Notes: a model not told the origin generated them from the sequence alone. A stretch of DNA of 64,000 bases from Rhizobium sp. BK376 (GCF_004341625.1 NZ_SLZG01000002.1:186001-250000); one strand, 5' to 3'. Positions 43,201 through 51,889 are shown, counted from the stretch's first letter. Numbers and translations: made by a program.

Positions 43201-45354
43201 ATGGCCGAACGGTCTTTTGCGCGCGAGGTCGAGGACCTCAAGCTGGGAGAAGGCGAGATCTTCCGGGGCGAGGGCATTCTCGCCATCACCAAGGCGCTGC
43301 TGCAATCCGGCGTCTCCTATGTCGGCGGCTATCAAGGATCGCCGATTTCGCATCTCATGGACGTTCTGGCCGACGCAAAGGACGTGATGCAGGAGCTGGG
43401 TGTCCACTTCGAGACCTCGGCGTCGGAAGCCGCTGCAGCCGCCATGCTCTCGGCCTCGGTCATGTATCCGGTGCGCGGCGCCGTGACCTGGAAATCGACG
43501 GCCGGCACCAATGTCGCGTCGGATGCGCTGTCGAATCTCTCTTCCGGCGGCGTTACTGGCGGCGCGCTTATTATCATCGGCGAGGACTACGGCGAGGGCT
43601 CCTCGATCATGCAGGAGCGCAGCCACGCCTTTGCGATGAAGTCGCAGCTATGGCTGCTGACGCCCCGCCCGAACCTGCCGTCGATCGTCGAGGCTGTCGA
43701 AAAGGGCTTCGAGCTCTCCGAAGCATCGAATACGCCCGTCATGTTGCAGGTCGGCATCCGCAGCTGTCATGTGCATGGACAGTTCGACGCCAAGGACAAC
43801 AAGCGCCCGGCCTTTACGCTGAAGCAGGCGCTGGAAAATCCGGTGCGTGACGTTAACCGTATCGTGCTGCCGCCGGCCTCTTTCATCCATGAGAAGGAAA
43901 AGCTGGAGAAGCGCTGGCCGGCCGCAGTCGACTTCATCAAGAAGCACGCGCTCAACGAATATTTCGGGCCCTCCGAAGGCGAGGTCGGCATCATCCTGCA
44001 GGGCGGGCTTTACAATGGTGTGATGCGCGCGCTGCAGCAGCTGGGCCTCGCCGATGTCTACGGCAATTCCTCCGTGCCGCTCTATGTGATGAACGTCTCC
44101 TATCCCCTGATCGATGAGGAGATCGTCGATTTCTGCGCCGGCAAGCAGGCGGTGCTGATGGTCGAGGAAGGCGCGCCGGAATATATCGAGCAGTCGCTGA
44201 ACACGATCCTGCGCCGCCGCGATATCCAGACCAAGGTGTCGGGCAAGGACGTGCTGCCGATGGGCGGCGAATATACTGCGCCGGTCATGGTGAAGGGCAT
44301 CAAGAATTTCCTGGAAATGTACCAGCGGGTGCTACTGGGTAACCAGCCGCCGATCCCGGATCCGTCGCCCATCCTCAACGATCCGAAAGTGAAGGCTTTG
44401 GCCGAAGTCGTGCCGCCGCGGCCGCCGGGTTTCTGCATCGGCTGTCCCGAAAGGCCGATCTTTGCCGCCATGAAGATGGTGCAGAATGAGCTGGGCCAGC
44501 ATCATATCTCCGGCGATATCGGCTGCCATCTCTTCTCCATCCTGCCGCCCTTCAATCTGGGTTCGACGACGATGGGCTACGGCTTGTCGCCGGCCGCGGC
44601 CTCCGCCTTCAACGTCAAGGCCGACAAGCGCGTGATCTCGGTCATGGGTGACGGCGGCTTCTGGCACAATGGTCTTGCCACTTCGATCGGCAATGCCGTC
44701 TTCAACAAGCAGGATGGCGTCATTCTCGTTGTCGATAATTTCTACTCCGCGGCAACAGGCGGACAGGACATTCTGTCGTCGCGCGCCATCAATCCGCGCC
44801 GCAAGACCAACAATTCCATCGTCGATGCCGTAAAGGGCGTGGGTGCCACCTGGGTGCGCCAGATCGACCGGACCTATGACGTCACCAAGATGCGCGACAC
44901 GCTGCGCGAGGCGCTGACGACGAAGGAAGAGGGGCCGAAGATCATCGTCGCCTCCTCCGAGTGCATGCTGAACAAGCAGCGCCGAGTGAAGCCGCAATTC
45001 GCCAAGGCGGTCAAGGACGGCAAGCGCATGGTGAAGGAGCGCTTTGGCGTGGATGAGGATGTCTGTACCGGCGATCACGCCTGCATCCGCCTTTCCGGCT
45101 GTCCGTCGCTCTCGGTCAAGCATACGGACGACCCGCTGAAGGATGATCCGGTTGCGGCGATCGACAACAACTGCGTCGGCTGCGGCAATTGCGGCGAGGT
45201 CTCGGAGGCCGCAGTGCTGTGTCCGTCCTTCTATCGCGCCGATGTCATCCACAACCCGACCGGCTGGGACCGCTTCGTCGCCCGCATGCGTGCGCATGTC
45301 ATTGGCTGGCTGCAGGCCCGCCGCGATGCCGGCCGCGTCGTCTTTGCGGATTGA
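43201..45354 (+). CDS. iorA: Indolepyruvate-type 2-oxoacid ferredoxin oxidoreductase, TPP-binding (alpha) subunit
   Basis: A 717-aa protein. The N-terminal region (about 20-240) is the pyrimidine-binding domain (FRGEGILAITKALLQSGVSYVGGYQGSP, here in two blocks). FCIGCPERPIFAAMK leads to the TPP-binding domain with MGDGGFWHNG and VVDNFYSA (about 480-520). The C-terminus carries an iron-sulfur region with CVGCGNC...CP and an upstream CTGDHACIRLSGC. The enzyme would oxidatively decarboxylate an aryl-2-oxoacid to the acyl-CoA and reduce ferredoxin or a flavoprotein. Indolepyruvate, phenylglyoxylate-like or isatinate substrates are all possible. AGGGG lies 8 nt before the ATG. First gene of a three-gene operon. 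Confidence 0.9.
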   Translation: MAERSFAREVEDLKLGEGEIFRGEGILAITKALLQSGVSYVGGYQGSPISHLMDVLADAKDVMQELGVHFETSASEAAAAAMLSASVMYPVRGAVTWKSTAGTNVASDALSNLSSGGVTGGALIIIGEDYGEGSSIMQERSHAFAMKSQLWLLTPRPNLPSIVEAVEKGFELSEASNTPVMLQVGIRSCHVHGQFDAKDNKRPAFTLKQALENPVRDVNRIVLPPASFIHEKEKLEKRWPAAVDFIKKHALNEYFGPSEGEVGIILQGGLYNGVMRALQQLGLADVYGNSSVPLYVMNVSYPLIDEEIVDFCAGKQAVLMVEEGAPEYIEQSLNTILRRRDIQTKVSGKDVLPMGGEYTAPVMVKGIKNFLEMYQRVLLGNQPPIPDPSPILNDPKVKALAEVVPPRPPGFCIGCPERPIFAAMKMVQNELGQHHISGDIGCHLFSILPPFNLGSTTMGYGLSPAAASAFNVKADKRVISVMGDGGFWHNGLATSIGNAVFNKQDGVILVVDNFYSAATGGQDILSSRAINPRRKTNNSIVDAVKGVGATWVRQIDRTYDVTKMRDTLREALTTKEEGPKIIVASSECMLNKQRRVKPQFAKAVKDGKRMVKERFGVDEDVCTGDHACIRLSGCPSLSVKHTDDPLKDDPVAAIDNNCVGCGNCGEVSEAAVLCPSFYRADVIHNPTGWDRFVARMRAHVIGWLQARRDAGRVVFAD

Positions 45355-45364
45355 GGAGGTCGCC

Positions 45365-46915
45365 ATGAACGAGCATGTAAACTTCTCTTCGTCGCGTCTT
45401 TCTACCGACAAGCCGCTGTCGATCGCCATTCTCGCCATGGGCGGGCAGGGCGGCGGCGTCCTAGCGGACTGGATCGTTGGCCTTGCTGAAGAGCAGGGCT
45501 GGATGGCGCAGACCACTTCGGTTCCCGGCGTCGCACAGCGCACGGGCGCGACCATCTACTATATCGAGATGCTGCCGGCCCGCGACGGACATGCGCCGAT
45601 CTTCTCGCTGATGCCGACGCCGGGTGATGTCGATGTCGTGATGGCGGCCGAGCTGATGGAAGCCGGGCGCTCCGTGCTGCGCGGTATCGTGACCCCCGAC
45701 AAGACGGTGCTGATCGCCTCGACGCATCGCTCCTTCGCGGTCTCGGAAAAGCAGACGCCGGGCGACGGCATCGGCAATCCCGAGGTGGTGGTCGAGGCAA
45801 CCGATTTCGCTGCCAAGCGTACTATTGCCTTCGACATGGAGACGCTGGCGATCAAGAACGGCAGCGTGATTTCCTCCTCCATGTTCGGGGCGCTCGCCGC
45901 GTCCGGCAGTCTGCCGTTCCCCAAGGAGGCCTTCGAGGCGACGATCCGCGCCGGCGGCAAGGGCATCGAGGCGAGCCTTCGCGCCTTCAATGCCGCTTTC
46001 GAACGCGCCAGCGGCAAGCCGAACGAGGCGCTGTCGGCGACGCCGCACAAGCGGCTGGAAGGCCTGCCCGAGACCGCGGGCCATCCGGCTCTCGACCGGC
46101 TGGTCAACCGCATCCGCGCCGAGTTTCCGGAACCGGCATGGCCGCTGCTCTTTGCCGGCGTCAAGAAGCTCACCGATTTTCAGGATCCGGCCTATGCCGA
46201 CGAATATCTGACGCGGGTGGCAGCCCTCCATGCCCTCGACCGCAAGGCGGGCGGCGAGGAGAAGGGCTTTGCCTTCACCGTTCAGGCGGCGAAATATACG
46301 GCCGTCGCCATGGCCTATGACGATGTCATCCGGGTTGCCGATCTCAAGGTGCGCGCCTCGCGCTTCGATCGCGTCCGCAAGGAAGTCGGCGCCAAGGACG
46401 ACCAGATCGTCTACATGACGGAATATATGCATCCCCGCATGGAGGAAGTCTGCGGCACCTTGCCGAAGGGGCTAGGATTGTGGATCGAGAGCCGCCCTGC
46501 GCTTTTCGACCGGCTTGACCACATGGTCAACAAGGGCCGTCGCGTGCAGACGGGCACGCTCTTCTGGTTCCTCGGCCTCTATATGGTCTCGGTGCTGCGC
46601 AAGGGTCGTCGCGGCACGCTGCGGCATGCGCGCGAGGTCGAGCATCGTGAGGCCTGGCTCTCCACTGCGACGGGGCTTCTCGCCTCAAACTATGATCTTG
46701 CCGTCGAAGTGCTGAACAATCGCCGCCTGGTAAAGGGCTATTCCGATACGCATGCGCGCGGCCTCTCCAAGTTCGACCGCGTCATGTCGGCGCTGTCGAT
46801 GCTGCGCGACCGCGAGGATGGCGCGGCCTGGATGCGGCGGCTCCGGCAGGCGGCACTTCTCGACGAAAACGGCGTCGCGCTCGATGGAGCGCTGAAGACG
46901 GTTGGGACGCTCTGA
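45365..46915 (+). CDS. iorB: Indolepyruvate oxidoreductase subunit beta family protein with C-terminal extension
   Basis: A 516-aa protein. Residues about 18-200 are the gamma-type domain of 2-oxoacid ferredoxin oxidoreductases (ILAMGGQGGGVLADWIVGLA; TTSVPGVAQRTGATIYYIEM). The remaining roughly 300 residues are an extra C-terminal domain found in the long, two-gene form of this enzyme in proteobacteria. Archaeal IorB is only about 200 aa. GGAGG lies 6 nt before the ATG and the gene follows iorA by 10 bp, so the two subunits are co-translated. A perfect hairpin follows the stop at 46909-46931. Confidence 0.9.
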   Translation: MNEHVNFSSSRLSTDKPLSIAILAMGGQGGGVLADWIVGLAEEQGWMAQTTSVPGVAQRTGATIYYIEMLPARDGHAPIFSLMPTPGDVDVVMAAELMEAGRSVLRGIVTPDKTVLIASTHRSFAVSEKQTPGDGIGNPEVVVEATDFAAKRTIAFDMETLAIKNGSVISSSMFGALAASGSLPFPKEAFEATIRAGGKGIEASLRAFNAAFERASGKPNEALSATPHKRLEGLPETAGHPALDRLVNRIRAEFPEPAWPLLFAGVKKLTDFQDPAYADEYLTRVAALHALDRKAGGEEKGFAFTVQAAKYTAVAMAYDDVIRVADLKVRASRFDRVRKEVGAKDDQIVYMTEYMHPRMEEVCGTLPKGLGLWIESRPALFDRLDHMVNKGRRVQTGTLFWFLGLYMVSVLRKGRRGTLRHAREVEHREAWLSTATGLLASNYDLAVEVLNNRRLVKGYSDTHARGLSKFDRVMSALSMLRDREDGAAWMRRLRQAALLDENGVALDGALKTVGTL

Positions 46916-46931
46916 TCGCAATGATCAGAGC
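46909..46931 (+). other. Hairpin overlapping the iorB stop codon
   Basis: GCTCTGATC pairs perfectly with GATCAGAGC across a 5-nt loop, and the stop codon lies inside the left arm. No T-tract follows, so it is more likely an mRNA-stability or processing element between iorB and the permease gene than a terminator. Confidence 0.5.
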
Positions 46932-46991
46932 GGATGGAACGGGCAAAAGCCTGAACATGCGAGGCATAAGACCTCCAAAAGGGAACATAGA

Positions 46992-48305
46992 ATGGATAAT
47001 ATTCAAAACGCTGCTGTGGAGGGTGTAGCCACTCTCCGCAGGGGCGAAATCTCGCATTCAAAAAGTTTGCTCGTCGTCCTGCTCTGCTGGGTAGCGATCT
47101 TCGCGGAAGGCTATGATGTCGGCGTTCTCGGCGCGATCCTGCCGTCGCTTTCGACCGATTCAGTCTGGCATCTCTCGCCGCTGCAACTGGGCGCCATGGG
47201 CAGCTATACCGTGTTTGGCATGCTCGTTGGCGGTATCGTCATCGGGACGCTCAGTGATCTCTATGGCCGCAAGCCGATGTTTCTGGCTTGCCTCTCGCTT
47301 TTTGCGGTCTGCACCGCCGTTACCGCGTGGTCGCCAACACCGACATGGTTTGCCGCCAGCCGCTTCGTCGCAGGCCTTGGTCTTGGCGGGATCATTCCCC
47401 TCGCAGCGGCGCTTACGATCGAATACTCGCCGGCTGCAAAGAAGAACGTCAATTACGGGCTGATGTATTCCGGCTATTCGCTCGGTCTCTTTGCCGCCGC
47501 GCTCGTCGGCCGCTGGCTGCTGCCGGATTACGGCTGGCGGCCGGTCGTGCTCATCGGGGCGCTTCCGGTTCTTTGCGTGCCCGTCATGGCCGCGTTGCTG
47601 CCGGAATCACTCGATTTCCTGGTCGGTCGCCGTCAGGACGACAGGGCAAAGAGGCTGGCTGCGAGGCTCGGCATTGCCGTTCCGGCCCCGTCGGCCCGTG
47701 AGGCTGGTGTCGGCTGGCGTGCCGTTCTCGGCGAAATCTTCTCGCCGAAGAATGCCTTTGCCACGGCCTGCTTCTGGATCGCGCTTTTCATGGGCCTGCT
47801 TCTCGTCTACGGACTGGCGCAATGGCTGCCGCAGATCATGCGCAAGAGCGGCTATGACCTGGGCGACAGCCTGCTGTTCCTGGCGGTTTTCAGCTTCACC
47901 TCCGCGATCGGCGGCATCGTTCTCGGCCGGTGGGCGGATCGGTTCGGCGTGCGTCGGACGGTGGCGCTGTCCTATCTGCTCGGCGCGATCGGCATTGCCC
48001 TTCTCGCCTTCAAGGGATCGATCCTGCTGAATTATATCGTGGTGGCAGTCGCGGGCTTCGGCACGGTTTCGGCTTCGCTCATTCTGACGGGATATCTTGC
48101 GGATTATCTTCGGCCATTCGTTCGCGCGTCCGGGACCGGCTGGGCATTGAGCTTCTCGCGTATCGGCGCGCTCAGCGGCCCGCTCATGGGGGGCTATATC
48201 GCCAGCCTCAATGTCGGCCCGGAGTGGAATTTCTATATTTTCGCGATCGTCGCGGCCAGTGCAGCACTGGCGACGGCGTTGATACCCAACAAACCCAAAG
48301 CGTAG
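46992..48305 (+). CDS. MFS transporter, aromatic acid:H+ symporter (AAHS) family
   Basis: A 437-aa, 12-helix permease. FAEGYDVGVLGAILPSL in helix 1 is the AAHS hallmark (acidic residue plus YD). GTLSDLYGRKPMF between helices 2 and 3 is the MFS loop motif and GRWADRFGVRRT its second-half repeat. AAHS carriers import benzoate, 4-hydroxybenzoate, gallate and similar acids. Here it probably brings in the aryl acid used by the iorAB pathway. AAGGG lies 8 nt before the ATG, 76 bp after iorB. Confidence 0.92.
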   Translation: MDNIQNAAVEGVATLRRGEISHSKSLLVVLLCWVAIFAEGYDVGVLGAILPSLSTDSVWHLSPLQLGAMGSYTVFGMLVGGIVIGTLSDLYGRKPMFLACLSLFAVCTAVTAWSPTPTWFAASRFVAGLGLGGIIPLAAALTIEYSPAAKKNVNYGLMYSGYSLGLFAAALVGRWLLPDYGWRPVVLIGALPVLCVPVMAALLPESLDFLVGRRQDDRAKRLAARLGIAVPAPSAREAGVGWRAVLGEIFSPKNAFATACFWIALFMGLLLVYGLAQWLPQIMRKSGYDLGDSLLFLAVFSFTSAIGGIVLGRWADRFGVRRTVALSYLLGAIGIALLAFKGSILLNYIVVAVAGFGTVSASLILTGYLADYLRPFVRASGTGWALSFSRIGALSGPLMGGYIASLNVGPEWNFYIFAIVAASAALATALIPNKPKA

Positions 48306-48314
48306 ATTTGCGTT

Positions 48315-48346
48315 TCAATGAGCCGCGACAAATCGCGGCTCATTGA
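48315..48346. terminator. Bidirectional terminator between convergent operons
   Basis: A perfect 14-bp stem (TCAATGAGCCGCGA and its inverse) with loop CAAA lies 9 bp after the AAHS permease stop and 14 bp after the MarR gene stop on the other strand. Its symmetry lets it serve both directions. Confidence 0.7.
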
Positions 48347-48360
48347 GAGTACCGCAATGA

Positions 48361-48867
48361 TCAAATCTCATGCTTCCTGATATTCACCAGCACCTTGTGC
48401 AGCGTCGAGAGAAAGGCGCGATATTCCGCCTCGTCCACGCCGTCGAACATCTGGAGAAACAGATCGTACATTGTCGGCCAGATCTTCTCGAAGGCGACAC
48501 GGCCTTCCTCGGTAATGGAAACATCGCGGATGCGCATGTCTTCGGCACGCGGCTGGCGACGGATGTAGCCCTGGTCCTCCAGTGAATCCAGCGTGCGGCT
48601 CAAGGTCGATTGTTCGGTAACGGCGAAGACCGACAGCTCATTGATCGTCACGGAAGAGGAGACGCTGAGGACGGCCAATGCCCGCATCTTTGCCGTGCTG
48701 ATATCGTATTCGCGGAGTTCTTCGGCAAGATTGGCGTTCCAGCGTGCCATCAGCCGGTTCATAAGATAAGGCGCGAAATGGTTGAGGCCGATCTCGCCCA
48801 TGGTCGGGCGTCTGGCATCGCCTTCCTGCCTGCGCTGCAATACGGGGCCTGAAAACCGTTCCTCCAT
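48361..48867 (-). CDS. MarR-family transcriptional regulator
   Basis: A 168-aa winged-helix regulator. VTINELSVFAVTEQSTLSRTLDSLEDQGYIRRQPRAEDMR (here in two parts of the DNA-binding lobe, about residues 72-112) is the MarR core with its wing. Helices before and after form the dimer. It is the last gene of the cyclase-flavoprotein-MarR operon and is the natural candidate to bind motif A, present in its own operon's promoter and before iorA. MarR proteins usually repress until an aromatic ligand binds. AAGGAG is 12 nt upstream, rather far. Confidence 0.9.
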   Translation of the reverse strand: MEERFSGPVLQRRQEGDARRPTMGEIGLNHFAPYLMNRLMARWNANLAEELREYDISTAKMRALAVLSVSSSVTINELSVFAVTEQSTLSRTLDSLEDQGYIRRQPRAEDMRIRDVSITEEGRVAFEKIWPTMYDLFLQMFDGVDEAEYRAFLSTLHKVLVNIRKHEI

Positions 48868-48893
48868 GAAAGATCCGTCTCCTTACGTTGCCG

Positions 48894-50483
48894 TTATTTC
48901 AGGGAGGAAGCGAGCAGGAAGCCCGAGCCACCGCCGAGCCCCGGTCCGGGATGGGTGGAAGCACCGATGTGATACAGGCCCGGAACGTGGGTGCGGTGGT
49001 TAACAGAAGACTTAAACGGGCGCCAGAGGAAAAACTGGTCCAATCCGGAGAAGCCGCCATAGGGGTCGCCGCCGACGAGGTTCATGTTCATGGCCTCGAG
49101 ATCGGCCGGGGAATAAGCGCGGCGGGCAAGTTTTATCTCGGAAAAGTTCTCGATATGGCGGGCGAGCGTCGCCTCGATGCGGTCGGCATAGCGCTCGCGG
49201 ATTGCTTCTGTCCATCGGCCATCGGCAGGTGTGGCGATCTCGCCCGCGGCATCGCCCTTGATGTGGCGCGGCGCTTCGGGCAGCTGCAGCCAGAGGATGG
49301 ATTTGCCATCAGGCGCGCGGCTCGGATCAAAGGAGGCGGGCTGGCCGACGCAGATGGAGGGTTCGGCCGGCAGGAGGCCACGTTCGCATTCGTTGGTGGC
49401 GCGCGAAACGCCGTCTAGGCCCGGCGTCAGGTGCAGCAGCGCCACCTTGCCAAGTTCCGGATTGGCCTTCCAGCGCGGCGGGGCGGAGAGGGCATAATGG
49501 ATCTGCATATTGCCCTTGCCGTAGCGATATCGGGCGACGCCATCGGTGATGGCGTCGGGCAAGGGCGCGGGCCAGTCCTTCATCAACCGCCCGTAGAGCT
49601 GGTTCGGCGTCGACGATACCACGACACCCGATGTCGCCATCAGCCGCTCGCCGCTCGCAAGCTTGACGCCGGTGGCGCGATGGCCCGGGCCGGGCAGAAT
49701 GCGCTCGACATCAGCGCCGGTACGGATTTCACCGCCATGGTCGTTGATCAGGCGTTCGAAAGCGCCGAGCAGGCTCGCGGCACCGCCCTTGGCGACAGGG
49801 CACCCGGCGAGTTCGATCGCAAAGCCGATCACCTTCAACATCTGTGCAGAGTAAGCGCTTTCCGGGCCGATACCGCAATGTAGCACCCAGGGCGCCCAGA
49901 GCGCCTGGATGTCCTCGGATTTATAGGTCGTTTCGAGATAGGCGCGGGCGGGAACCAGCGCCTCGCCGAACCAGGCGACGAGGTTGCGGAGGCCGCGGCC
50001 CCAGCCCTGTTTGGCGATTGTCTTCAGCATGGTCGTGGACCAGAGCGCGCCGCCGAGCAAGGAGAAGAGGAATGGCGCGTCAGCGCCGAGCTTGTCCATG
50101 TCGTGGGCAAAAGCCTTGCCGTCGCCGGGGCTGAGCGCCTCGAAGGTCGCGATGTTGCGCTGGCGGTCCTTGGAGAAGATCACATGGGCGCCATCAGGGC
50201 GCAGAACGCCGGTCGGCAAGTCGGCATGGGCGAATTCCAGCCCCCGCGTTTCCAGATCCTTGCCGACCGCGCCATAGGCGGGCGAGGTCATGAACAGCAC
50301 CATCGTCGTGGCCATGACGTCGTGGATGAAGCCGGGCTCGGTGATCTCCTCGGTGCGCAGGCAACCGCCGATGCGATCGTTGCGCTCCAGAACGAGGACC
50401 TTTTTGCCCTTCTTGCCGAGCATCGCGGCCGCGACCAGCGCATTGATGCCGCTGCCGACGATGATGAAATCATGGGTGCTCAT
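48894..50483 (-). CDS. NAD(P)/FAD-dependent oxidoreductase, phytoene-desaturase-like
   Basis: A 529-aa flavoprotein. The FAD dinucleotide fold is IVGSGINALVAAAMLGKKGKKVLVLERNDRIGG (residues 7-40, split here), and the C-terminus has the second FAD loop (HIGASTHPGPGLGGGSGFLLA). The overall plan is that of the CrtI/amine-oxidase superfamily. No carotenoid genes are nearby, so it more likely oxidises an aromatic or indolic intermediate. A second member of the family lies at 51920. It ends 26 bp before the MarR gene and follows the cyclase gene across a repeat-filled gap. Confidence 0.85.
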   Translation of the reverse strand: MSTHDFIIVGSGINALVAAAMLGKKGKKVLVLERNDRIGGCLRTEEITEPGFIHDVMATTMVLFMTSPAYGAVGKDLETRGLEFAHADLPTGVLRPDGAHVIFSKDRQRNIATFEALSPGDGKAFAHDMDKLGADAPFLFSLLGGALWSTTMLKTIAKQGWGRGLRNLVAWFGEALVPARAYLETTYKSEDIQALWAPWVLHCGIGPESAYSAQMLKVIGFAIELAGCPVAKGGAASLLGAFERLINDHGGEIRTGADVERILPGPGHRATGVKLASGERLMATSGVVVSSTPNQLYGRLMKDWPAPLPDAITDGVARYRYGKGNMQIHYALSAPPRWKANPELGKVALLHLTPGLDGVSRATNECERGLLPAEPSICVGQPASFDPSRAPDGKSILWLQLPEAPRHIKGDAAGEIATPADGRWTEAIRERYADRIEATLARHIENFSEIKLARRAYSPADLEAMNMNLVGGDPYGGFSGLDQFFLWRPFKSSVNHRTHVPGLYHIGASTHPGPGLGGGSGFLLASSLK

Positions 50484-50547
50484 GCAGGGGCTCCGGGAAC
50501 TAAGATTTTAATCTTCGCTCGACGGCGAGCGGGCGACTGCTGTGAAT

Positions 50548-50599
50548 ATCTTCTCCCCAGCGGGGAGAAGATGCCCGATAGGGCAGATGAGGGGGCGGA
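50548..50599. repeat. C-rich/G-rich hairpin repeat, left copy of an inverted pair
   Basis: The hairpin TCTTCTCCCC-AGC-GGGGAGAAGA is followed by TGCCCGATAGGGCAGATGAG and a G-run. It resembles the 41170-41214 unit (hairpin, GCCCG..AGGGCAGA, G-run). The inverse copy is at 50669-50740. Confidence 0.65.
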
Positions 50600-50668
50600 G
50601 CATTAAGCGACGCCTTGAGCGAAGCGAAGGGCAATTGCTTGGAGAAAAGGCGGCAAATGCTGTGCCGT

Positions 50669-50740
50669 GCCGCCCCCTCATCCCCGGCGCAACGAGTTGC
50701 GCCTGACCTGCCTGCACCTTCTCCCCGCTGGGGAGAGGAG
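50669..50740. repeat. C-rich/G-rich hairpin repeat, right (inverted) copy with insertion
   Basis: It starts CCGCCCCCTCATCCCCGGCG, carries an extra small hairpin GGCGCAACGAGTTGCGCC (50686-50703), and ends with CTTCTCCCC-GCT-GGGGAGAG. The extra hairpin makes it longer than its partner at 50548-50599. Confidence 0.6.
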
Positions 50741-50792
50741 ATTTGTGGCAACGCCTTGCCCCTCTAGCGGCAGCACGACGATGCGTCGCCTC

Positions 50793-51578
50793 TTACTTTG
50801 CAATCAGCGCCAGCGCGCGGACCGGCGAGCCGGTGCCCTTGACGAACTTCAGCGGGGCGGCGATCAGGACTGCGCCCTTGGCGGGCAGCTGGTCCAGATT
50901 GCTGAGGCTGGCGAGGCCATAGCGGTTGTTCTTGTGCATGAGATTATGCGCCGGGAAGGGCGGGTTCATGCCGCCGGCGGAACCGGCGTCGGTGCCGATC
51001 GTTTCCGAGCCCCAGCCGATGACGCCCTTGTCGACGAGATATTGGATCGCTTCAGCAGTCGGGCCGGGCGAATGCGGGCCGTTTTCATCCGCATTCAGGA
51101 AGGTCTCGGTCGAGCCGTTGCGCTTGTACCAATCGGTGCGCAGCAGCACCCAAGTGCCGGCTTCGATCTCGCCGTTCTCTGCTTCCCATTCCTTGATGCT
51201 ATCGACGGTCAGCAGGTAATCGGGATTGGCGGCTGCTTCCTTGGAGCGGTCGATGACGTTGACCGGGGCGACGAAATTCTGCGGCGGGATCGTATCCGTG
51301 GTGTTGTTCGGATTGTCCTTGCCGGTGATCCAGTGAGAGGGCGCGTCGAAATGCGTGCCGGTGTGCTCGCCGAGTTCCAGCCAGTTCCAGGCCCAGAACG
51401 GACCGTCCTGATTGTATTCGGAAATGGTGTGGACCTTCACCGACGGTGTGTTCTTGCCGAACTGCGGGGGCAGGTAGAGGACCGGCGTGTCCGGGCCGAG
51501 CGGCGCGGTCAGATCGACCACCTTGATGGAGCCCGAAACGAGGGCGGTGGCGAGACTTGCGAGAGTGTTGGATGTCAT
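50793..51578 (-). CDS. Cyclase-family metal hydrolase, isatin-hydrolase/kynurenine-formamidase-like
   Basis: A 261-aa hydrolase of the cyclase family. LGEHTGTHFDAPSHWITG (about residues 71-88) is the H-x-G-T-H-x-D-x-P-x-H metal-binding signature, and PFPAHNLMHKNN supplies a further His. Families with this signature include kynurenine formamidase and isatin hydrolase. The segments LPPQFGKNTP and NADENGPHSPGPT suggest the isatin-hydrolase side, but this is from memory of the family and not a search. It heads the operon with the flavoprotein and MarR genes and lies behind three motif A-like sites. Predicted reaction: isatin to isatinate, or an amide/lactam analogue. Confidence 0.78.
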   Translation of the reverse strand: MTSNTLASLATALVSGSIKVVDLTAPLGPDTPVLYLPPQFGKNTPSVKVHTISEYNQDGPFWAWNWLELGEHTGTHFDAPSHWITGKDNPNNTTDTIPPQNFVAPVNVIDRSKEAAANPDYLLTVDSIKEWEAENGEIEAGTWVLLRTDWYKRNGSTETFLNADENGPHSPGPTAEAIQYLVDKGVIGWGSETIGTDAGSAGGMNPPFPAHNLMHKNNRYGLASLSNLDQLPAKGAVLIAAPLKFVKGTGSPVRALALIAK

Positions 51579-51684
51579 ATTGAGTTCCCCTTAAAGGCCA
51601 TGACAACAGGGAGAGGGCTTTGCGCGTTATTCCGGGCTAGGCCCGTTCCGAGGTGTCTGGATGAGGGGAGCCTATGTCACAAAA

Positions 51685-51698
51685 TATGATATTGCAAG
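51685..51698. promoter_or_regulatory. Motif A-like site
   Basis: TATGATATTGCAAG matches the best motif A (43027) at 10 of 14 positions and lies 107 bp before the cyclase start. Confidence 0.4.
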
Positions 51699-51755
51699 TA
51701 TTGGACAGGGCCGAAACCGATGCAAATCGGCGGCCCTTCCTGCACCCTCCCGTCA

Positions 51756-51769
51756 TTTGCAATTGCAAG
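51756..51769. promoter_or_regulatory. Motif A-like site with perfect palindrome
   Basis: TTTGCAATTGCAAG contains the perfect 12-bp palindrome TTGCAATTGCAA (51757-51768). It matches motif A at 9 of 14 positions and sits midway between the divergent genes. Confidence 0.45.
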
Positions 51770-51875
51770 GAAATAAAGGCCTTTTAGCCGGCTTTCTTGC
51801 GTATCGGCCACTGTCATCTCGCGGGATTTGAGTGGTTCATCGGCCTTTGCCCCTTGAAGGCTTCCATTCAAGATG

Positions 51876-51889
51876 TATGCATATGCGAA
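51876..51889. promoter_or_regulatory. Motif A-like site
   Basis: TATGCATATGCGAA matches motif A at 9 of 14 positions, with an intact TATGC left arm. It lies 31 bp before the second flavoprotein start, a position suited to repression. Confidence 0.4.

Larger units (their letters stand above)
50484..50792. other. Repeat-filled gap between cyclase and flavoprotein genes (309 bp)
   Basis: No gene. The stretch is mostly an inverted pair of C-rich/G-rich hairpin repeats (50548-50599 and 50669-50740) of the same kind as at 41040-41214. Confidence 0.6.
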
